The position numbers were made by a program, and so were the translations under genes. Source: an uncultured Oscillospiraceae bacterium (GTDB lineage Bacteria; Bacillota; Clostridia; Oscillospirales; Ruminococcaceae). Taken from it: a stretch of 7,956 nucleotides of DNA. This document shows positions 1-6,519 of the stretch, one piece after another. The notes beneath the pieces were generated by a model. The model was not told where the DNA came from. It saw nothing but the letters and a program-made list of their open reading frames with translations, and did not search any database. How positions within the stretch are numbered: the stretch's first letter is position 1; the number at the start of each line of letters is the position of its first letter. The stretch covers positions 1 to 7,956 of the forward strand of contig USOZ01000073.1 of NCBI GenBank assembly GCA_900556525.1. The letters run 5' to 3'.

Positions 1-3
1 GTT

Positions 4-47
4 CGGGCGGCGCCGCAGTCCTTTTCCCTTCCGCCGCGCCCGTTTTT
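4..47 (+). terminator. Rho-independent terminator of a gene outside the window
   Basis: A GC-rich stem pairs CGGGC (4-8) with GCCCG (38-42) and GGCG (9-12) with CGCC (32-35), leaving a two-base bulge, and is followed at once by five T residues (43-47). Stem plus T-run reads on the plus strand, so it most likely ends a plus-strand gene lying before base 1. The long loop makes it imperfect. Confidence 0.55.
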
Positions 48-100
48 ATGCCTTTCTGACAAATACGAGGCACGCATTTTCACAAATTTTACAAAAAGGC

Positions 101-129
101 GTGACAAAAAGCGAAAAGTGTGCTATAAT
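101..129 (+). promoter_or_regulatory. Sigma-A type promoter for the Nudix gene
   Basis: A -35 box GTGACA (101-106, five of six consensus bases) and a perfect -10 box TATAAT (124-129) are separated by exactly 17 bases, and TG at 121-122 forms an extended -10. Transcription would start near 136, giving an untranslated leader of about 57 bases. This leader contains a small GC-rich hairpin (145-164), with a T-run at 172-176, before the ribosome binding site AAGGGTGAG at 181-189. Confidence 0.75.
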
Positions 130-192
130 GAAATTGATATGGGCACGGGCGCACTGCGCGCCGTCCGACAATTTTTGTGAAAGGGTGAGCTG

Positions 193-522
193 ATGAATTA
201 CGAAAAATCCTGCGGCGCTATCGTTTACAGGAAATTTCACGGCAATACCGAAATATTGCTCATCAGGCACATCAAATCCGGATACTGGTCATTCCCCAAG
301 GGTCACGTTGAGGGCAACGAAACCGAAGCGGAAACGGCTATCCGTGAAATCAAGGAGGAAACCAACATTGATGTGCTTATCGACACGCGGTTTTGTTCGT
401 TTTTCATTTTTATATTCCCCAATATAAAAGGTATGCTCTGTATTTATGATAACACTATAAACAACATAAGTCAAGCGTTTCGACACATTTTGTTCATATT
501 TAGACAAAATGTGTACATTTAA
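193..522 (+). pseudogene. Truncated Nudix hydrolase (Ap4A hydrolase-like), C-terminal half lost
   Basis: The first 67 residues look like the asymmetrical bis(5'-nucleosyl)-tetraphosphatase branch of the Nudix family, which cleaves dinucleoside polyphosphates: a KSCGAIVYRK opening, the WSFPKGH motif, and a Nudix box at residues 37-59 (G37, E43, R51-E52, E55-E56) in which the usual glycine near the end is Asn58. After Phe67 (codon 391-393) the resemblance stops. The reading frame runs on through AT-rich, low-complexity sequence for about 42 residues to a stop, 109 residues in all against about 130-150 for the family. Other frames after 393 do not restore the missing half, and the yebC terminator starts only 145 bases on. 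The start ATG at 193 has the ribosome binding site AAGGGTGAG. The Nudix box is intact but the fold would be incomplete, so a working enzyme is unlikely. The family call is firm; loss of function is inference. Confidence 0.75.
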
Positions 523-538
523 TTTGTTGATTATCACA
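394..538. other. AT-rich segment of foreign appearance replacing the Nudix 3' end
   Basis: From about 394 the base composition turns strongly AT-rich, unlike the flanking coding DNA. The segment holds a perfect 11-bp inverted repeat, ACACATTTTGT (483-493) and ACAAAATGTGT (504-514), with a 10-base loop. It ends where the yebC terminator begins. No gene is visible. It could be the remnant of an insertion sequence end or simply decayed DNA; I recognise no specific element and see no second copy in the window. Confidence 0.4.
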
Positions 539-580
539 AAAGCTCCTTGTCCGCATAAGTTCCGCGGAACAAGGAGCTTT
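539..580 (-). terminator. Terminator of yebC, roughly symmetrical
   Basis: A perfect 12-bp stem, AAAGCTCCTTGT (539-550) and ACAAGGAGCTTT (569-580), encloses an 18-base loop that contains further pairing (CCGC with GCGG). Read on the minus strand it lies 18 bases after the yebC stop codon and runs into TTTTGTGAT. The plus-strand side runs into TTTGTTAT, so it may also stop transcripts from the convergent Nudix remnant. Confidence 0.8.
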
Positions 581-598
581 GTTATACGCGAACAAACC

Positions 599-1330
599 TC
601 ACGCATCCTCCCAGTTATGGTACACGTTCTGCACGTCGTCGTTATCATCAAGCGCGTCGAGAAGCAGTCCCATTTTCTTGATATGCTCCTCGTCTGTGAG
701 CGCGGTGTAGGTCGAGGGAACCTGTGCTGCCTCGGCAGAAAGAACGGTATAGCCCATGCCTGTGAGCGCGTTTGCAACGTCTGTAACTGCCGCAGGGTCG
801 GTTGTTATCTCAACGCAGCCGTCCTCGAATGCGAAATCGTCGCCGCCTGCTTCAAGAATGTCCTCCATAGCTTTGTCTTCGTCAATAGTTTCGTCCTCGT
901 TATCGAGAACAACAACGCCCTTGGTGCTGAACATAAACGAAACGCAGCCCGAAGTTCCGAGGTTACCGCCGAATTTGTCGAAATAGTGACGGATCTCGCC
1001 CGCAGTTCTGTTGCGGTTATCAGTAAGGCATTCTACGATTACAGCAACGCCGTTCGGACCGTAGCCCTCATAAACGCAGGTTTCGTAGTTGTTCTTTTCG
1101 CCGTCGCCGCTTGCCTTTTTAATAAGGCGGTCGATATTATCGTTGGGGATATTGTTGGATTTAGCTTTCTGGATAAGCTGTGCGAGCTTGGAGTTGGAGT
1201 TCGGGTCGCCGCCGCCCTCTTTTACAGCTACAATGATCTCGCGGCTTATTTTTGTGAAAATTTTCGCTCTTGCACCGTCTTTTTCGCCCTTTTTGCGCTT
1301 AATGGTGCTCCATTTTGAATGTCCTGACAT
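599..1330 (-). CDS. yebC: YebC/PmpR family protein
   Basis: The 243-residue protein starts MSGHSKWSTIKRKKGEKDG, the hallmark N-terminus of the YebC/PmpR (TACO1) family, and continues with the conserved segments KAKSNNIPNDNIDRLIKKA and YEGYGPNGVAVIVECLTDN. The length matches the family's usual 240-250 residues. Members were first described as DNA-binding transcription regulators; more recent work on relatives links them to translation, relieving ribosome stalling. The sequence alone cannot choose between these roles. The C-terminus is rich in Asp and Glu. The ribosome binding site AAAAGGAG sits seven bases before the ATG. The gene follows the secreted-protein gene by 14 bases and is the last of its cluster, ending before the hairpin at 539-580. 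Confidence 0.96.
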   Translation of the reverse strand: MSGHSKWSTIKRKKGEKDGARAKIFTKISREIIVAVKEGGGDPNSNSKLAQLIQKAKSNNIPNDNIDRLIKKASGDGEKNNYETCVYEGYGPNGVAVIVECLTDNRNRTAGEIRHYFDKFGGNLGTSGCVSFMFSTKGVVVLDNEDETIDEDKAMEDILEAGGDDFAFEDGCVEITTDPAAVTDVANALTGMGYTVLSAEAAQVPSTYTALTDEEHIKKMGLLLDALDDNDDVQNVYHNWEDA

Positions 1331-1344
1331 AAAATTGCTCCTTT

Positions 1345-3057
1345 TTAGTTAACTGTTGTATAATACTTTACCCGGTCATAATTTTTCCAGTAAAGATAAT
1401 ATCCGCCCATAAAATGTTGAATATCGTCAATTCGTATTCGGAAAAGACTCTCGCGAATGGCAAAACTGTTCAGAACCGTCTGCGGATCCGAAAAATACAT
1501 CGCGGATTCTGGGAACATTAAGTAATTAAGTCCGTAGAAAATTCGCTGTTCGAAAGCTTTAAAAAGCATATCCTCGTCAAATTCGTCCAGCATTTCACAG
1601 CTCTTTCCGCTTTGGATAAGCCTATCGTAAAGCTCAAACGCCGCGCCAAGAGTTTCCCCGCGCGTTGGCGAACCGGTAGCGCTTTTATACGCTTTTTTGG
1701 TAAAGCCATGAACGTTGAGCAGACCGAAATTGAAATATTTCTTTTTCGGGGAATACTTCGTAAGTTCGTTAAAACCATACGAAATCCAATGGCTGTTTTC
1801 TTTCTCATAATGTGCGCCGATAAAGTAATCCGCTGCTTTTTCAGCAGCGTGAAGAAACTTTTTCGTACCGAGAACGCTATATGCCCTGCAAAGTCCGTAC
1901 ATTGCCTCACCGTCGTAGAAAATTACAATGTAATCCTTATAAACAGTGTAATCCGATTTTTTCAGAGCGTGAGTAAACGCGCCGCTGTCTTTCTGCATGA
2001 AAATAATACCGTTTGCAAGCGCCTTTATAACGTCATTGTACTTATCTGTGTTGAATATATCTGCATATGCCGTATATGCAAGCAGTGATATTCCATTCCC
2101 TCCGACGTTGAGTGAGCGTGAATTTACAAGAAATGCAGTATTTTTATCCTTATATTGTATGTATCCGTCGAGATAGTCAAGCGCACGGTCTATCGCAGGC
2201 ACAAGCTCGTCATTTTTTGTCATATCATACTGAAGAATAAGATTCCATACCGTTCCAGCGTGCCTTATTATATTATAATCTTCCATCTTCTCATTGTCAA
2301 TAGGGTAATAGCCATAAATAAATTTCCCGCTATTATCGCAGAGGGAAGCGAGATATGATGACGACATTTCAGCAAGTTGTTCAAGCCCCGCCTTGTCGGT
2401 CGGAAAATCGCGGCGCGCGATTGAATTGCGGCTTCCGTTCAGAAGCTTATACGCCGTTCCGTCCGAAAAATAACTCTGCGAGTCGAAAACAATAAAGCTT
2501 TCGGGTATTTCAGAAAGCTGTTTTTTCTTGTTGCGTTTAAAATACGCGTTTATTTTTTCAAGGTTGAGTTCTGCCGTCTCGTAATCGAGCATACCCTCTG
2601 CGTTTATATGTCCCTCTGGAATTGATTGCCCAAACGTTTCAATGAAGCTTATTCCACGGCGGAGTCCGCCCTTTGTTTGCTTTCCGACAAGCTCCTTAAA
2701 CTCGCCGCGGTCAACGCTCTGAATGTTCGTAACGACCTCAAGTTTGAACCATTCGGGAGTTACGCCGGTATTTTTCGCCTTTTCAAAAGCCTTGTTCAGT
2801 GCAGACGAAAGTCTTTTTGTGGATGCCCAAACGGTAAACGCTCGATTTTTTCCGTCCGAAACCGAAATATATACTGTTGCGCGTCCCAGCTTTTTAACAG
2901 CCTCGACAGTATCCCCGTCGTCAAGCAGCAGCTCGCTGACTTGCGCCATGCGTTCGTCGTATTTTTCTTCGAGCGTCTGAACTGCGGAGGCGGGTACAAC
3001 AAAGCAGGTTATACAAATTACCGTTGCCATGAAAAATGAGATTATTCTTTTTGCCAT
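1345..3057 (-). CDS. Secreted protein with probable alpha/alpha-barrel (six-hairpin) C-terminal domain, function unknown
   Basis: I do not recognise this protein with certainty. From the ATG at 3057 it has 570 residues and opens with a signal peptide: MAKR, a hydrophobic stretch, then PASA followed by VQ, so signal peptidase I cleavage after about residue 25 is likely. There is no lipobox, LPXTG motif or late membrane segment, so it is probably exported or loosely wall-associated. Residues of about 55-160 form a mixed alpha/beta region (RATVYISVSDGKNRAF, KLEVVTNIQSV). From about 230 on there are repeated helical hairpins with aromatic and acidic motifs: YNIIRHAGTVWNL, NVGGNGISLLAYTAY, FYDGEAMYGLCRAYS, RGETLGAAFELYDRL and HFMGGYYLYWKNYD. 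Such a pattern recalls six-hairpin glycosidases and related sugar-acting or cyclase folds; this is inference. A GTG at 3075 is a rival start, giving six more residues, overlapping the yitT stop by four bases with AGGAG eight bases upstream. I prefer the ATG, which has AAAGGA nine bases upstream. Confidence 0.8.
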   Translation of the reverse strand: MAKRIISFFMATVICITCFVVPASAVQTLEEKYDERMAQVSELLLDDGDTVEAVKKLGRATVYISVSDGKNRAFTVWASTKRLSSALNKAFEKAKNTGVTPEWFKLEVVTNIQSVDRGEFKELVGKQTKGGLRRGISFIETFGQSIPEGHINAEGMLDYETAELNLEKINAYFKRNKKKQLSEIPESFIVFDSQSYFSDGTAYKLLNGSRNSIARRDFPTDKAGLEQLAEMSSSYLASLCDNSGKFIYGYYPIDNEKMEDYNIIRHAGTVWNLILQYDMTKNDELVPAIDRALDYLDGYIQYKDKNTAFLVNSRSLNVGGNGISLLAYTAYADIFNTDKYNDVIKALANGIIFMQKDSGAFTHALKKSDYTVYKDYIVIFYDGEAMYGLCRAYSVLGTKKFLHAAEKAADYFIGAHYEKENSHWISYGFNELTKYSPKKKYFNFGLLNVHGFTKKAYKSATGSPTRGETLGAAFELYDRLIQSGKSCEMLDEFDEDMLFKAFEQRIFYGLNYLMFPESAMYFSDPQTVLNSFAIRESLFRIRIDDIQHFMGGYYLYWKNYDRVKYYTTVN

Positions 3058-3071
3058 TGGTAAATATCCTT

Positions 3072-3935
3072 TCACTGATTATTCTCCTGAAACCCCTTTC
3101 CGAGTATCTCGTTCGCGGTCGCGGTGATGATAAAGGCATTCGGGTCTATCTCGTGGACCAGCCGCTTCAGCTTCACATATTCGTTCTTATGAACTGCGCA
3201 GCAGATAACGTTTTTATCCTCGCCCGAATAAACGCCCTTTCCCTCGAGAAATGTAGCGCCTCGGGGAGTTTTGTTTAGTATCGCCTGACCGATCTCCTCG
3301 GATTTTTCCGAGAAAATGAGTATCGCCTTGCCCTCTTTTCCGCCGTAAAGGAGCCTGTCCATAACGCGCGAGCTTACGAAAATTGCGATAATGGCATAAA
3401 GACCGGATTCGAGGTTTCCGAACGCAAGGATAGATATAATAACGACCGTTGCGTCGGTTATCATCATGATAAAGCCGAGGCTAAGGTACGGTTTCGCCTT
3501 TTGTATCAGCTTGTTGATAATGTCGGTTCCGCCCGTCGTTCCGTCGCGCAGGTACACAAGCCCCAGCCCCGCGCCGATAAACACGCCGCCGAAAACCGCC
3601 GCGATTATCCTATCGCCCTCATATTTCGGGAAAAACTGGCTGAAAAAGTCGGTCGCCGCCGTTGTTATCAATACCGCGATAAGCGTCCGCAGCATCATGG
3701 GCTTTCCGAGTTTCATGAACCCCGCAATAACCAGCGGAACGTTCATTATTCCGAACAGTATACCGATACTCAGCCGATAGCCCGACAGGTAGCTGAGTAC
3801 CGTCGCAAGACCTCCGACCCCGCCGGGAGCGATCCCATTCGGCGCGGTAAAGCAGTTTATGCCCGCTGAATAAACGAGCGCTCCGAGAATGATAAGCGGT
3901 ATGTCAATCAGCCACTTTTTCGTTTTTTTCTTCAC
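3072..3935 (-). CDS. yitT: YitT family membrane protein
   Basis: A 287-residue integral membrane protein of the YitT family. The N-terminal part has about six hydrophobic segments (for example IPLIILGALVYSAGINCF, then VFGGVFIGAGLGLVYL and MMITDATVVIISILAF) and the family motifs NGIAPGGVGGLATV and LRDGTTGGTDIINKL. Residues of about 215-280 form the soluble DUF2179-type C-terminal domain (TPRGATFLEGKGVYSG, then IDPNAFIITATANEILGKGF). The biochemical role of the family is not settled; a transport function is often assumed. The start is GTG at 3935, with GAGGTG seven bases upstream. Both lie inside mrnC, so the two genes overlap by 32 bases and are probably translationally coupled. Its stop TGA overlaps the alternative GTG start of the next gene. 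Confidence 0.93.
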   Translation of the reverse strand: MKKKTKKWLIDIPLIILGALVYSAGINCFTAPNGIAPGGVGGLATVLSYLSGYRLSIGILFGIMNVPLVIAGFMKLGKPMMLRTLIAVLITTAATDFFSQFFPKYEGDRIIAAVFGGVFIGAGLGLVYLRDGTTGGTDIINKLIQKAKPYLSLGFIMMITDATVVIISILAFGNLESGLYAIIAIFVSSRVMDRLLYGGKEGKAILIFSEKSEEIGQAILNKTPRGATFLEGKGVYSGEDKNVICCAVHKNEYVKLKRLVHEIDPNAFIITATANEILGKGFQENNQ

Positions 3936-4314
3936 TTATGATCACCTCAAACAGCTCTTCGAGCCGCGCGTTTTCGCCGATAAGGCTAAGGTAGCCGAAA
4001 AGCGCTTCAACCGCGGTCGCCTGATGATATTCCTTTGCGTTGCTCGATTTCGGCGGATTAAGCCCCGTCGCGTTTCTTCCGCGCTTGATTATGTCCGTTT
4101 CCTCTTCCGAAAGAATGGGGAGTAGACGTTCATACGCCGCCGATTGGAATGACGCGCGGACTTTTTCGACCGCCAGACGGTGCAGCTCCTGTGACGGACG
4201 GCTGCCCGCCCTTACAATTCTTTGCCGAACCAGCAGTTCATATACGCAGTCGCCGTAAAAAGCGAGTGTAAGCGGGCTGAGCTGTTTTGCCTGCGATTTT
4301 GTCAATGCTTCCAT
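3904..4314 (-). CDS. mrnC: Mini-ribonuclease III (MrnC)
   Basis: The 136-residue protein is a stand-alone RNase III catalytic domain without the double-stranded-RNA-binding domain, as expected for MrnC, which matures the ends of 23S rRNA in Firmicutes with help from ribosomal protein L3. The signature LAFYGDCVYELLVR carries the catalytic aspartate (D22), KRGRNA lies at residues 77-82, and YHQATAVEALFGYL carries the second acidic site (E103). The more usual wording of the first motif is LAYIGDAVYEL, so Phe-Tyr and Cys are small departures in non-catalytic positions. The start ATG has GGAAGGAG seven bases upstream. The gene lies 18 bases after obgE and overlaps yitT at its 3' end. In many Firmicutes mrnC neighbours cysS instead; here it travels with obgE. 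Confidence 0.92.
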   Translation of the reverse strand: MEALTKSQAKQLSPLTLAFYGDCVYELLVRQRIVRAGSRPSQELHRLAVEKVRASFQSAAYERLLPILSEEETDIIKRGRNATGLNPPKSSNAKEYHQATAVEALFGYLSLIGENARLEELFEVIISEEKNEKVAD

Positions 4315-4332
4315 TCGGAAACTCCTTCCACG

Positions 4333-5610
4333 TTATCTCACATAATTGAACTCAAAATCGAATATCGAAACCGTGTCGTCCTCTTCAACTCCCGCTTCTT
4401 CAAGCGCGTCGATAATTCCGCTGTAGCGCAGCACACGCTGGAAATACTGAAGGCTCTCGTAGTCCTCCATATTGACGACGGAAAGTATCGGCGCGAACCA
4501 CGGCGCATCCACAACGAAGAAATGCTCGTCCGCCTTTTCGACCTTAAAGCTGCGCTTTTCCTTTTCAATTCTGTCGAGGTCTTCAAGCGAAAGCGGCTGT
4601 GCCTCGTAGCGTATCATAGGCGGCAGCGTTTCGAGCTTATTTGCGATAGCCGCGACAAGCTCCTGCGTTCCTACGGTCGTCGCCGCCGAAATGACGAAAA
4701 AGGGAAGTCCCTTGCTCTCGATATAGCTTCGCAGGCGTTCGATCTGCTCCTCGGTCGCCATATCCGACTTATTTGCCGCAACGATCTGCGGTCTTTCCGC
4801 AAGGTCCGCAGAGAAATTGCGCAGCTCCTTATTTATCTTCTCAAAATCATCGATGCAGTCGCGCCCCTCGATTTCCGAAACGTCGATAACGTGTACGATA
4901 AGGCGGCAGCGTTCGACATGGCGCAGGAACGCGTGTCCGAGTCCGACTCCCTCGCTTGCACCCTCGATAAGCCCCGGAATGTCCGCCATAACGAACGACT
5001 GCTCGTTATACTTGACAACGCCGAGAACGGGCGTTATCGTTGTGAAGTGGTAATTCGCGATCTCGGGCTTTGCCGCGCTGACAACGCTTATAAGGCTGGA
5101 TTTTCCGACGTTCGGGAATCCGACCAGCCCTACGTCCGCGAGCAGTTTCAGTTCAAGCGTTACGTCGAACTGCTCGCCGGGAAAGCCCGGCTTTGCGAAG
5201 CGCGGTATCTGGCGCGTAGGCGTCGCGAAATTCATGTTGCCCTTTCCGCCTTTTCCGCCCTTTGCGACAATTACGGGTTCGTCGCCCGAAATGTCCGCGA
5301 GGATACGTCCCGTTTCGCTGTCCTTAACGATCGTTCCGCGCGGAACGTAGATGATCGTGTCGGGCGCGGATTTTCCCGTGCTGCGCTTGGAGCTTCCGGG
5401 GTCGCCGTTTTTCGCGGTGTATTTTTTCTTATAGCGGAAGTCGATAAGCGTAGAGAGGCTGTCTTTCGCCTGAAAGACGATGTCGCCGCCTTTTCCGCCG
5501 TTTCCGCCGTCGGGACCGCCCGCGTTGACGTACTTTTCGCGGTGGAACGAAACTGCGCCGTTTCCGCCGTCGCCCGCTTTTATTGAAATTTTTACAATAT
5601 CAACGAACAT
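4333..5610 (-). CDS. obgE: Obg/CgtA GTPase
   Basis: The 425-residue protein has all three parts of the Gram-positive Obg family. Residues 1-158 form the glycine-rich Obg fold (KAGDGGNGAVSFHREKYV, GGPDGGNGGKGGDI). Residues of about 159-330 form the GTPase domain with G1 GFPNVGKSS (164-172), G3 DIPGLIEGA (210-218), G4 NKSD (280-283) and G5 SAA (308-310). Residues of about 335-425 form the C-terminal OCT domain. Obg is an essential GTPase that binds the large ribosomal subunit, acts late in 50S assembly and links it to (p)ppGpp and stress signalling. AGGAG lies five bases before the ATG. The gene stands just downstream of a strong hairpin and of the rplU-prp-rpmA group, and leads mrnC by 18 bases. 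No convincing promoter of its own is visible, so it probably depends on read-through or on a promoter inside the repeat element. Confidence 0.97.
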   Translation of the reverse strand: MFVDIVKISIKAGDGGNGAVSFHREKYVNAGGPDGGNGGKGGDIVFQAKDSLSTLIDFRYKKKYTAKNGDPGSSKRSTGKSAPDTIIYVPRGTIVKDSETGRILADISGDEPVIVAKGGKGGKGNMNFATPTRQIPRFAKPGFPGEQFDVTLELKLLADVGLVGFPNVGKSSLISVVSAAKPEIANYHFTTITPVLGVVKYNEQSFVMADIPGLIEGASEGVGLGHAFLRHVERCRLIVHVIDVSEIEGRDCIDDFEKINKELRNFSADLAERPQIVAANKSDMATEEQIERLRSYIESKGLPFFVISAATTVGTQELVAAIANKLETLPPMIRYEAQPLSLEDLDRIEKEKRSFKVEKADEHFFVVDAPWFAPILSVVNMEDYESLQYFQRVLRYSGIIDALEEAGVEEDDTVSIFDFEFNYVR

Positions 5611-5627
5611 ATATTCTCCTTATACAC

Positions 5628-5654
5628 AAAACGGGCGGAATTGCTTCCGCCCGT
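5628..5654 (-). terminator. Strong hairpin with short T-run immediately upstream of obgE
   Basis: A perfect 10-bp stem, ACGGGCGGAA (5631-5640) and TTCCGCCCGT (5645-5654), has a four-base loop. Read on the minus strand it ends in TTTTGTG and is followed within a few bases by the obgE ribosome binding site AAGGAG. It has the shape of an intrinsic terminator, yet only about 20 bases separate it from the obgE start codon. It may be the terminator of the ribosomal-protein unit or an attenuator of obgE expression. Confidence 0.65.
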
Positions 5655-5667
5655 CGATTTATACTTA

Positions 5668-5830
5668 GGGAAGCACTGAATAAATCGCGGCACGCATCTT
5701 ACTTGCATATTTTCCGCCTGATTGCACGAAAACTCCTTGAAATACATCAAGTATTCCGGCGTCTTTTTCATGCAATCAGACGAAAAATCTGTCTGCGTAA
5801 TCTGCATACCCGATTTAATCAGCACTTCCC
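5668..5830 (-). mobile_element. Palindromic MITE-like element, 163 bp
   Basis: The ends are inverted repeats: including the flanking TA, the left end reads TAGGGAAGCACTGAATAAAT and the reverse complement of the right end TAGGGAAGTGCTGATTAAAT, with 19 of 22 bases equal over 5666-5687. A TA dinucleotide stands on each side (5666-5667 and 5831-5832), as expected of a TA target duplication. The inside is also an imperfect palindrome, with CTGATTGCA near 5719-5727 facing TGCAATCAG at 5771-5779, so the whole element could fold into one long hairpin. It carries no credible gene and is therefore non-autonomous. A second, inverted copy begins at 7928. TA-duplicating families such as Tc1/mariner-IS630 or part of IS5 are candidates for the partner transposase; none is visible here. 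Strand is given to match the copy at 7928. Confidence 0.75.
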
Positions 5831-5842
5831 TAGCGCCAATTA

Positions 5843-5867
5843 AAAACTATTTTTTTGCTATAGTTTT
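5843..5867 (-). terminator. Weak AT-rich hairpin after rpmA
   Basis: AAAACTAT (5843-5850) pairs with ATAGTTTT (5860-5867) around a nine-base loop. On the minus strand it lies 22 bases after the rpmA stop and runs into TTTAATT. The stem holds a single G-C pair, so it would stop transcription poorly at best. Confidence 0.3.
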
Positions 5868-5889
5868 ATTAGTGACTAGTATTGTGAAC

Positions 5890-6168
5890 TTATTCAGCGT
5901 AAACGCTTACCTGCTTGCGGTCTCTGCCGAGGCGCTCAAACTTAACTGTGCCGTCGGTTGTTGCAAATAAGGTATCGTCAGAACCCTTCATAACGTTCTT
6001 GCCGGGGTGAATGTGTGTACCTCTCTGCTTAACGAGGATATTGCCTGCGAGAACGAACTGGCCGTCTGCACGCTTAACACCGAGACGCTTGGATTCGCTG
6101 TCGCGTCCGTTCTTGGTGGAACCCATACCTTTTTTATGAGCGAAGTACTGTAAATTTAATAAAATCAT
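5890..6168 (-). CDS. rpmA: 50S ribosomal protein L27, with Prp-cleaved N-terminal extension
   Basis: The 92-residue protein is bacterial L27, a large-subunit protein whose N-terminus reaches the peptidyl transferase centre. It shows the conserved core [21 protein letters not shown] and the segment [16 protein letters not shown]. It starts with MILLNLQYF, the Firmicute-type extension that must be removed after the phenylalanine by the Prp protease before L27 can function; mature L27 would begin AHKKG. Its ATG overlaps the prp stop by four bases (ATGA), and AGGAAGAG precedes the start. It is the last gene of the rplU-prp-rpmA unit. Confidence 0.98.
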   Translation of the reverse strand: MILLNLQYFAHKKGMGSTKNGRDSESKRLGVKRADGQFVLAGNILVKQRGTHIHPGKNVMKGSDDTLFATTDGTVKFERLGRDRKQVSVYAE

Positions 6169-6515
6169 GATTCTCTTCCTTTCCGGTTTTTGACCTCTTT
6201 TTCGGTAATTTGAATTGTGCCCTTTTCATCGTCGGCAATAATTTCCATATGCTTCTTAAACGAAGCTATGACCTGCTTTGCCGCGATTGCCGTAGCAGAA
6301 CCGGGGTTTTTCAGCACGAAAAGCACTTTATTTTTCCCGATTTGCACATCTGCTTCGGTGAACAGGAAATCCGTGATCGTATTTGCCGTAAGCATGACGG
6401 CGGAGGTTACTGCGGAACACACAATATCGTGTCCGTATTCGCCCGCGCCCGCGTGACCCGTAACGGAAAAACCGACAAGCCCGCCTTCATACCTTAAAAA
6501 TTCGGCTTTTATCAT
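6165..6515 (-). CDS. prp: Ribosomal-processing cysteine protease Prp (YsxB family)
   Basis: The 116-residue protein belongs to the Prp/YsxB family, cysteine proteases that cut the N-terminal extension off ribosomal protein L27. The catalytic pair is visible: His21 in [14 protein letters not shown] and Cys33 in [11 protein letters not shown]. The C-terminal half contains the predicted helix carrying [17 protein letters not shown]. The gene sits between rplU and rpmA, the standard place in Firmicutes, four bases after the rplU stop and overlapping rpmA by four. Its own ribosome binding site is weak (GTAAGCAG), so translation probably depends on coupling to rplU. Its substrate is encoded by the next gene and carries the matching cleavage motif. 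Confidence 0.95.
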   Translation of the reverse strand: MIKAEFLRYEGGLVGFSVTGHAGAGEYGHDIVCSAVTSAVMLTANTITDFLFTEADVQIGKNKVLFVLKNPGSATAIAAKQVIASFKKHMEIIADDEKGTIQITEKEVKNRKGRES

Positions 6516-6519
6516 CTGC

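Noticed and set aside
483..514. 11-bp inverted repeat as a terminator of the Nudix remnant
   Set aside because: It is AT-rich, has a 10-base loop and no T-run behind it, and a much better terminator stands at 539-580; it is kept only as a possible element remnant.
509..1318. Plus-strand open frame of 269 codons
   Set aside because: It is antisense to yebC, runs through the terminator, and shows no family resemblance.
4222..5586. Long open frame (454 codons) on the plus strand
   Set aside because: It lies antisense to obgE and part of mrnC, has no domain signature and no ribosome binding site of note; it results from the codon bias of obgE.
5657..5690. Possible obgE promoter with TATAAA at 5662-5657 on the minus strand
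   Set aside because: No -35 box stands at a proper distance, and transcription would begin inside or at the hairpin 5631-5654.
5592..5825. Open frames on both strands in the MITE-like element
   Set aside because: They follow from the palindromic sequence, cross the hairpin before obgE, and lack any recognisable domain.
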